Shown: in pieces, positions 59,529-64,000 of the stretch | Layout of the letters: the number at the start of each line of letters is the position of its first letter | Numbering within the stretch: position 1 is the stretch's first letter | NCBI GenBank assembly: GCA_004173235.1 | Contig: SEAC01000018.1 | Coordinates: 26,986 to 90,985 of the forward strand | DNA from: Chitinophagaceae bacterium | Lineage (GTDB): Bacteria; Bacteroidota; Bacteroidia; Chitinophagales; Chitinophagaceae | Length of the DNA stretch: 64,000 nucleotides | Reading direction: 5' to 3' | Position numbers and translations under genes: made by a program | Notes under the pieces: model-generated | What the model saw: the letters and a program-made list of their open reading frames with translations, nothing else | Databases searched by the model: none | Told to the model about the DNA's origin: nothing

Positions 59529-59602
59529 GGGACATTAGCTCAGTTGGTTAGAGTACTTCCTTGACATGGAAGGGGTCGGCGATTCGAGTTCGCCATGTCC
59601 CA
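59529..59602 (+). tRNA. tRNA-Val (anticodon GAC)
   Basis: 74 nt without an encoded CCA. Acceptor stem GGGACAT / ATGTCCC with discriminator A602. D-arm GCTC/GAGT (one G-T pair). Anticodon stem CTTCC/GGAAG around the loop TTGACAT, giving anticodon GAC that reads GUC and GUU. The T-arm is GGCGA/TCGCC with loop TTCGAGT. A terminator follows immediately. Confidence 0.95.
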
Positions 59603-59605
59603 CGA

Positions 59606-59633
59606 AAAAAGTCTTGCACAAGCAAGACTTTTT
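59606..59633. terminator. Bidirectional terminator between tRNA-Val and proline dehydrogenase
   Basis: Stem GTCTTGC / GCAAGAC extended by AAAAA / TTTTT, loop ACAA. It serves the tRNA on the plus strand and the proline dehydrogenase gene on the minus strand. Confidence 0.88.
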
Positions 59634-59671
59634 CAATTCAATTCGTGACTTCGTTACGTGGCGAAGCATGC

Positions 59672-60895
59672 TTACATACCCCTGCGCTGCATCTCCCGCT
59701 TCAGCAACAACAACTCGCGGCCGGTCTGGCCACCTACCGAAGTATTCTCCTGGGCGCGGCGCATGAGGTAGGGCACCACGTCGCCGATGGGGCCGAACGG
59801 AAGGTATTTGCTCACGCTGCAGCCTGCTTCGGCAAGGTTGAAGGTGATGTTGTCGCTCATGCCGAACAACTGGCTGAAATGCACATGCGGATGATCCAGC
59901 GGCAGATCTTTCTTTTGCAGCAGCTCCACTCCCAGCAGGTTGCTTCGGTCGTTGTGCGAGGCGATGATGACGGATATCACGTCGAGGTGTTCGATACAGA
60001 AATGCACCGCGTCGTTGTAGTCGCGGTCGGAAGCTTCCTTCGATGGCTGTATCGGTGAAGGATAGCCACGCTCCTGCGCGCGCTTCCGCTCTTTTTCCAT
60101 GTAGGCCCCGCGCACCAGTTTGGCACCTAAGATGAAGTCGCGCTGCCGCGCCGCTTCGTACGAATCTTTGAGAAACGCGAGGCGATCGTGGCGATACAAC
60201 TGGATGGTGTTGAAGAGCACCACGCGGCCCTTGTTATAACGGTCCATCATCACCATCGTCAGCGCATCTACCGGATCCTGTATCCAGGTCTCTTCCGCAT
60301 CAACGAGCACGGCAACTTCCGCACGCGCCGCCGCTTCGCAAATGCGGAGCATACGCTCGCTCACGCGGCGCCATTCTTCCTGCTCCTGCGCAGGAAGTTG
60401 CTGCAGTGCCGCTTCATATTTTTTCACGAGCGAGGGCGCAGGGGTGCGCTCCATCAGGTCGTCGATCTTTTCCAGCAGCGCGAAGCGGGCAAAGCCGGTC
60501 ACCTTCACGCTCATATAAGGGATGTTGGGTTGCGTGGCTGCGTATTCGATCACGCGTATAAACTCCTGACAGCCGGTTTCAAACGCCTCCTCTCCTTCTT
60601 TTCCTTCCACACCGTAGTCGAGGATCACTTGCACATTGGATTTTGCAAGGCGCGCTACCACGGGCGCCGTTTGCTCAAGGGTTTCACCGCCCACGAATTG
60701 CCGGAAGATCGTTTTCCGGATGATGCCTTTCACCGGTAGTCCGGCTTTGATGCTCCAGGGCGCGAGGCGCGTGCCCAGCTGCACGATCCAGGGTTTGCCC
60801 ATCAGCCCGAAAAGCCAATGTGCCTGTTTCAGTTCTTCGTTGCTTTTGGAGGCGAATGCAATCGTTGTGTTATCGAAGGATAGTGTAGGCTTCAT
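59672..60895 (-). CDS. Proline dehydrogenase
   Basis: FAD enzyme that oxidises proline to pyrroline-5-carboxylate. 407 residues, TIM barrel. Motifs: VQVILDYGVEGKE, YMSVKVTGFA, AEVAVLVDAEETWIQ, KLVRGAYMEKER and the C-terminal LFGMSDNITFNLAEAGCSVSKYLPFGPIGDVVPYLMRRAQEN with the substrate-binding arginines. The monofunctional size matches Bacteroidota PRODH; the P5C dehydrogenase is not adjacent. The ATG at 60895 is chosen because the -7 element at 60904-60911 lies between it and the alternative Met at 60919. Confidence 0.95.
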   Translation of the reverse strand: MKPTLSFDNTTIAFASKSNEELKQAHWLFGLMGKPWIVQLGTRLAPWSIKAGLPVKGIIRKTIFRQFVGGETLEQTAPVVARLAKSNVQVILDYGVEGKEGEEAFETGCQEFIRVIEYAATQPNIPYMSVKVTGFARFALLEKIDDLMERTPAPSLVKKYEAALQQLPAQEQEEWRRVSERMLRICEAAARAEVAVLVDAEETWIQDPVDALTMVMMDRYNKGRVVLFNTIQLYRHDRLAFLKDSYEAARQRDFILGAKLVRGAYMEKERKRAQERGYPSPIQPSKEASDRDYNDAVHFCIEHLDVISVIIASHNDRSNLLGVELLQKKDLPLDHPHVHFSQLFGMSDNITFNLAEAGCSVSKYLPFGPIGDVVPYLMRRAQENTSVGGQTGRELLLLKREMQRRGM

Positions 60896-60903
60896 ATGCA
60901 CCG

Positions 60904-60911
60904 CAAATGTA
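60904..60911 (-). promoter_or_regulatory. -7 promoter element for proline dehydrogenase
   Basis: TACATTTG on the minus strand, a perfect match 8 bp before the start. It decides between two start codons. Confidence 0.6.
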
Positions 60912-61006
60912 ACGCTCATAGGTGGTGGGTTGTCATGTGAAGGTCTTAAAGGTTTTGTGTCCCAGTGCTGACTTTGGTCAGCAGCGCCATTTCGGGGGCG
61001 CGCTTC

Positions 61007-61014
61007 TATCTTTG
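61007..61014 (+). promoter_or_regulatory. -7 promoter element for the thioesterase gene
   Basis: TATCTTTG, a perfect match 15 bp before the ATG at 61030. Confidence 0.55.
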
Positions 61015-61029
61015 CGCCAAACTTCAAGC

Positions 61030-61545
61030 ATGCTGACCCGAAAGGCTTCTGATAGCTACACGATGATGACCGAGATCGTGCTTCCCAATGACACGAATGT
61101 TTTTGGCAATCTGATGGGAGGCCGCCTGATGTACTGGATGGATATCGCGGCCGCCATTGCAGCGCAGCGCCATTGCAATGCGCCCGTTGTTACTGCGTCG
61201 GTAGACAACATTTCTTTCGAAAATCCCATCAAGCTGGGCAACACGGTGCACATCGAAGCACAGGTTACCCGCGCCTTCAACAGCTCCATGGAGGTGCACC
61301 TCCGCGTTTGGGGTGAAGACTTCACGCAGCAATTCAAATACAAAAGCAATGAAGCCTACTACACGTTCGTTGCCCTCGATCCCAACCGCAACCCACGCCC
61401 CGTGCCCAAGCTGGAACCCGAAAGCGAAGACGAGCAACGCCTCTTCGAAGGAGCGCTGCGCCGCCGCCAGATCCGCCTCATCCTCGGTGGCAAAATGAAA
61501 CCCGATGATGCAACGGAGCTGAAGGCACTCTTCACCAACGAGTAA
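61030..61545 (+). CDS. Hotdog-fold acyl-CoA thioesterase (YciA/ACOT7-like)
   Basis: 171 residues. Family pattern: MTEIVLPNDTNVFGNLMGGRLMYWMDIAAAIAAQRHCNAPVVTASVDNISFENPIKLGNTVHIEA. NLMGGRLMYWMD holds the catalytic Asp region and VTASVD the second motif. A charged helical C-terminal extension follows. It hydrolyses acyl-CoA; chain length not known. The start MLTRKASDSY follows the promoter; upstream ATGs read through the promoter and were rejected. Confidence 0.93.
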   Translation: MLTRKASDSYTMMTEIVLPNDTNVFGNLMGGRLMYWMDIAAAIAAQRHCNAPVVTASVDNISFENPIKLGNTVHIEAQVTRAFNSSMEVHLRVWGEDFTQQFKYKSNEAYYTFVALDPNRNPRPVPKLEPESEDEQRLFEGALRRRQIRLILGGKMKPDDATELKALFTNE

Positions 61546-61555
61546 GCGGTGGATT

Positions 61556-61596
61556 GGTTTGTCAGTTTATTGGTTTATTGGTAATGGACGTACCAA
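61556..61596. repeat. TTTATTGGT-type intergenic repeat
   Basis: 61556-61583 repeats TTTGTCAGTTTATTGGTTTA-like words and ends in TTGGTA-N7-TACCAA (61578-61596), the same hairpin core as at 14802-14820. A terminator follows at once. Confidence 0.65.
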
Positions 61597-61598
61597 CC

Positions 61599-61628
61599 AA
61601 CAAAGTCGCCATCAGGGGCGACTTTGTT
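61599..61628. terminator. Bidirectional terminator between thioesterase and acyltransferase genes
   Basis: 12-bp stem AACAAAGTCGCC / GGCGACTTTGTT with an ATCAGG loop, between convergent genes. Confidence 0.88.
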
Positions 61629-61690
61629 ATTCATTCTATATATGCTGCCGCGCATCGCGCAACTACAAACTACAAACAACAAACTGTCTT

Positions 61691-62461
61691 CTACGACGCC
61701 AGCTTCTCCGTCTTCCAATGATGCCCGCCTTGCAGCATGTGTTTCTTGCTTTGCTCGATGGCGTTCATTACCTGGTCGAGGATCACTTCGGGTGCGGCCT
61801 CGTAGTCGATCTGCATGGGTTCCTTGAAGGTTACGGAAAGCAGGCTGCCGCGCTTCTTGAATTTCAAACCTTTCTTGTTGAACGCACGCCAGAAGCCTTG
61901 TATCACTACGGGGATCACTACGGGGCGCATTTGTTTGATGATGTAGGCAGTGCCTTTGCGGCCCGGCGCGAATGGCTTGGTGGTGCCTTGCGGGAACGTG
62001 ATTACCCAGGCGCGGTCAAGGGCACGCTGGATCTTGCGCGTGTCGGAAGGATCGAGGCCACGGCGCGTTTCGGCGCCGTCTTTCTTCCAGGTGCGGCGCA
62101 CGGTGAGCGCACCGGCAAGTGTAAACAGTCGGCTGAGGAAGGAGCTCTTCATCGTTTCTTCGGCCGCCACGTAGTAAACGCGTGTAAAGGGATTGAGCAG
62201 GTAGAACGGGATACCGAGCTTGTTCTTCTTCCGCCACTTCACTGCGCAGAAGATATGCAGGAAGGTGATCACGTCGGCAAAGTAGGTTTGGTGATTGGAA
62301 ACAAACAGCACGTTGCGCCTGGGCAGGTCCTGGATGTGCTCGGTACCGCTGATGCGCAGCTTGTTTACGATCATCAGCCCGGGGTAAGAAAAGATGCCCA
62401 CGAGTGCATACAACAATTTCCGTACGAGCGTGTATTCCGCAAGTTTTTTCCAGATACTCAT
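61691..62461 (-). CDS. PlsC-like 1-acylglycerol-3-phosphate acyltransferase
   Basis: 256-residue membrane-associated lipid acyltransferase. Hydrophobic segment at about 15-35. Motif I reads NHQTYFAD, that is H-x5-D (His57, Asp63) instead of the usual H-x4-D. Motif III reads FPQGTTKPF where FPEGTRS is common. PVVIPVVIQGFWRAF fits motif IV. Phospholipid synthesis is the likely role; the altered motifs make the exact substrate uncertain. TTG two codons upstream is not needed because ATG at 62461 is present. Confidence 0.85.
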   Translation of the reverse strand: MSIWKKLAEYTLVRKLLYALVGIFSYPGLMIVNKLRISGTEHIQDLPRRNVLFVSNHQTYFADVITFLHIFCAVKWRKKNKLGIPFYLLNPFTRVYYVAAEETMKSSFLSRLFTLAGALTVRRTWKKDGAETRRGLDPSDTRKIQRALDRAWVITFPQGTTKPFAPGRKGTAYIIKQMRPVVIPVVIQGFWRAFNKKGLKFKKRGSLLSVTFKEPMQIDYEAAPEVILDQVMNAIEQSKKHMLQGGHHWKTEKLAS

Positions 62462-62577
62462 TGGCAAAGCAATTGGGCGCTAAGTTACGTGTTTCGAAAT
62501 TGTTAAGTATCGGCCGGGCTGGCTCGCCGCGTATGCTTTTTGCCCACTTTCGGCATCCTGGTATTAAATAGAAACTT

Positions 62578-63288
62578 ATGAAGCACCTGTATCTCCTCGG
62601 AGCGATGATGTTGACCCTGGTGGGCGCATCGGCACAAAGCGTCAGCAATCCATATCCCCGTACAATTACGGTAACCGGTTCGGCAGAAGAAGAAGTGACA
62701 CCGGATGAAATCTACGTCAATGTTGACCTGAAAGAATACGACAAGAAAGGCCAGGGCAAAGTGAGCCTCGACGTCATCCGCCGCGACTTCCTCAATAGCG
62801 TGCGTGCCGTGGGCATCCCCGATTCGCTGGTGACCATCGCTGCATACGACGGCGTGAACCCGTGGTGGGTGCGCAAGCGCAGGAAAGACGAGCTTTATGC
62901 GACCATCACTTATGAAGTGAAATTCAAAAACAGCAAGAATCTCGACGAGCTCGTGGCGCGCCTCGACGACAACGCTACGCAAAATTTCTACATCAGCCGC
63001 GTGGACCACAGCCGCCTGGCCGAGTTTCGCAAGAACCTGAAGATCAAAGCCACGCAGGCAGCAAAAGAGAAAGCCCAGTATCTCGCGCAGTCCATCGGCG
63101 AGCAGGTAGGCGTTGCCGTTACCATCAATGAGCCCGTTGAATACGGCGGACCCATCATCTACAACCAGGTGGCCAATGTGCGCTACAAAGCCGCTGCCGA
63201 AGCCGCCGCACCACCCGACGCCTCGCAGCCCGACTTCCGCAAGATCAAGTTGAAGTATGATGTGACCGTCGTCTTCGCGTTGAAGTAA
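62578..63288 (+). CDS. SIMPL-domain (DUF541) periplasmic protein
   Basis: 236 residues. Signal peptide MKHLYLLGAMMLTLVGASAQ. Family pattern: RTITVTGSAEEEVTPDEIYVNVDLKEYDKKGQ with SLDVIRRDFLNSVRAVGIP. The middle YATITYEVKFKNSKNLDELVARLD and final LKYDVTVVFALK complete the SIMPL fold. Members form channels or bind ligands in the envelope; function here unknown. Confidence 0.93.
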   Translation: MKHLYLLGAMMLTLVGASAQSVSNPYPRTITVTGSAEEEVTPDEIYVNVDLKEYDKKGQGKVSLDVIRRDFLNSVRAVGIPDSLVTIAAYDGVNPWWVRKRRKDELYATITYEVKFKNSKNLDELVARLDDNATQNFYISRVDHSRLAEFRKNLKIKATQAAKEKAQYLAQSIGEQVGVAVTINEPVEYGGPIIYNQVANVRYKAAAEAAAPPDASQPDFRKIKLKYDVTVVFALK

Positions 63289-63348
63289 CTGAGCTTATGA
63301 AGGGTTTTGACAGGTTTTGAAAGGTTCGGTAGGTTAGTAGGTCCGGCG

Positions 63349-63385
63349 ATACTAATGAACCAATAAACTAATAAACCACTAAACA
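63349..63385. repeat. TTTATTGGT-type intergenic repeat, inverted orientation
   Basis: ATACTAATGAACCAATAAAC plus AATAAACCACTAAAC: the reverse complement of the word family at 14762, 26671 and 61556. It lies just before the rpsA terminator. Confidence 0.6.
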
Positions 63386-63388
63386 AAA

Positions 63389-63416
63389 AAAGCCCCCGTA
63401 TTTCTACGGGGGCTTT
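63389..63416 (-). terminator. rpsA terminator
   Basis: 12-bp stem AAAGCCCCCGTA / TACGGGGGCTTT, loop TTTC, followed on the minus strand by a long T run. Its centre is one of the CCGTA-N4-TACGG palindromes. Confidence 0.9.
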
Positions 63417-63436
63417 GCTATAAGCTAAGAAAGCGA

Positions 63437-64000
63437 TTAAGCTTCCGGAGTGTTGCCACCCTGGTTCTTCTCTTCTTTCTGAAGACGCTCCTTGATCTGG
63501 GCGAGGGCGCCGAGGTCGCCGAGGGTCGGCTTCTCAACTTTCTGCTGCAGGTTCTTCACGGCCTTGCTGGTTTGCTCAGCGTTGGCGCGTGCTTCCTTGC
63601 GAACAGCATCCTTCTCTTCTGCCTTGGCAGCTTCCCAGGTGCGGGTGTGCGAAACCACGATGCGCTTCTCGTTGCGATCGAACTCGATCACCATGAACGG
63701 TGCTACTTCCTCAGCGCCTACGCTCTTGCCATCTTCCTTCGCGAGGTGACGGTTGGGAGCGAAGCCTTCGAGGCCGTAAGGCATCTGCACGATAGCGCCT
63801 TTGTCGTCCTTGCGGATAACGGTGCCTTCATGCACAGAACCGATGGCGAAAGTGTCCTGGAGTGTGTTCCAGGGATCTTCCTCGAGTTGCTTGTGACCCA
63901 GCTGGAGCTTGCGGTTGTCCTTGTCGATGCCAAGGATCACCACGTCGATCTTCTCGCCCACTTTCGTGAACTCGCTGGGGTGGTTGTAGCGCTTCAGCCA
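63437..64000 (-). CDS. rpsA: 30S ribosomal protein S1 (C-terminal part, runs off the window)
   Basis: The visible 187 residues are the C-terminal end of the multi-repeat mRNA-binding protein S1. The last S1 domain starts near the edge (WLKRYNHPSEFTKVGEKIDVVILGIDKDNRKLQLGHKQLEEDPW), followed by VHEGTVIRKDDKGAIVQMPYGLEGFAPNRHL. A charged, Lys/Glu/Gln-rich tail ends IKERLQKEEKNQGGNTPEA. The frame is open at the right edge (64000), so the start lies outside. The GTG at 63961 is not a start; the S1 repeat continues upstream of it. Confidence 0.94.
   Translation of the reverse strand, partial: WLKRYNHPSEFTKVGEKIDVVILGIDKDNRKLQLGHKQLEEDPWNTLQDTFAIGSVHEGTVIRKDDKGAIVQMPYGLEGFAPNRHLAKEDGKSVGAEEVAPFMVIEFDRNEKRIVVSHTRTWEAAKAEEKDAVRKEARANAEQTSKAVKNLQQKVEKPTLGDLGALAQIKERLQKEEKNQGGNTPEA

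Noticed and set aside
60896..61027. 44-residue N-terminal extension of proline dehydrogenase
   Set aside because: A perfect promoter element lies inside it, and the divergent thioesterase promoter also falls there.
63437..63961. Complete small S1-domain protein starting at GTG 63961
   Set aside because: The S1 repeat sequence continues in frame upstream to the window edge, so this is the end of rpsA.

Overview
The window is a contiguous piece of a Bacteroidota chromosome, most likely from the Chitinophagaceae or a close relative. The evidence is a SusC/SusD pair, many copies of the Bacteroidota -7 promoter element TAnnTTTG just upstream of start codons, a DUF5777/YceI/cytochrome cluster, LytTR two-component genes, and a complete lower kynurenine pathway. 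Base composition looks GC-rich (not computed), apart from one clearly AT-richer island gene at 21.2-23.8 kb. No rRNA, insertion sequence or CRISPR array was seen. There is one tRNA (Val, GAC).

Layout. 0-10.6 kb is housekeeping: purB, prfC, a LolA-like protein, ftsK, DUF423, aroK, a glutaryl-CoA dehydrogenase and pyrF. 10.6-19 kb is a tryptophan/kynurenine catabolic region: kmo, kynU, a RidA-type 2-aminomuconate deaminase, 2-aminomuconate semialdehyde dehydrogenase and an unusual SDR on the minus strand, with 3-hydroxyanthranilate dioxygenase and ACMS decarboxylase divergent on the plus strand. This block is bordered by a structured repeat array (10.6-10.9 kb) and interrupted by a GxxExxY gene inside 24-bp inverted repeats. 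19-31 kb holds mrp, a carboxypeptidase-regulatory-like secreted protein, a foreign-looking STAND/NB-ARC NTPase, a SNF2 helicase, hbd with an overlapping DUF1493 gene, yigZ, ribD and prmC. 30.8-36 kb is an envelope block (ExbB/ExbD, SPFH, OmpA), a C-terminally truncated pepT and an FKBP isomerase. 36-47 kb holds namZ, fmt, a C1 peptidase, a LysM protein, an RsmF-like methyltransferase, the three-gene pnt transhydrogenase operon, a methyltransferase and folA/thyA. 47-64 kb holds a cytochrome/DUF5777/YceI operon, a LytS/LytTR pair, a deoR-susC-susD-murQ locus, tRNA-Val, proline dehydrogenase, a thioesterase, an acyltransferase, a SIMPL protein and the 3' part of rpsA.

How the genes work together. 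The kynurenine block converts kynurenine to 2-oxo-muconate; the tryptophan dioxygenase and formamidase steps are not in the window. Glutaryl-CoA dehydrogenase and hbd could serve the glutaryl-CoA branch of lysine/tryptophan breakdown. The deoR-susCD-murQ locus, together with namZ 15 kb away, suggests use of peptidoglycan-derived MurNAc sugars.

Best candidates for something new: the STAND NTPase (possible single-gene defence system); the inverted-repeat GxxExxY cassette; an over-represented interrupted palindrome CCGTA-N4-TACGG scattered in genes, gaps and a terminator; the 10.6-kb repeat array; and the murQ-SusCD locus. All coordinates were read by eye. GC values, repeat statistics and homology assignments were not computed.
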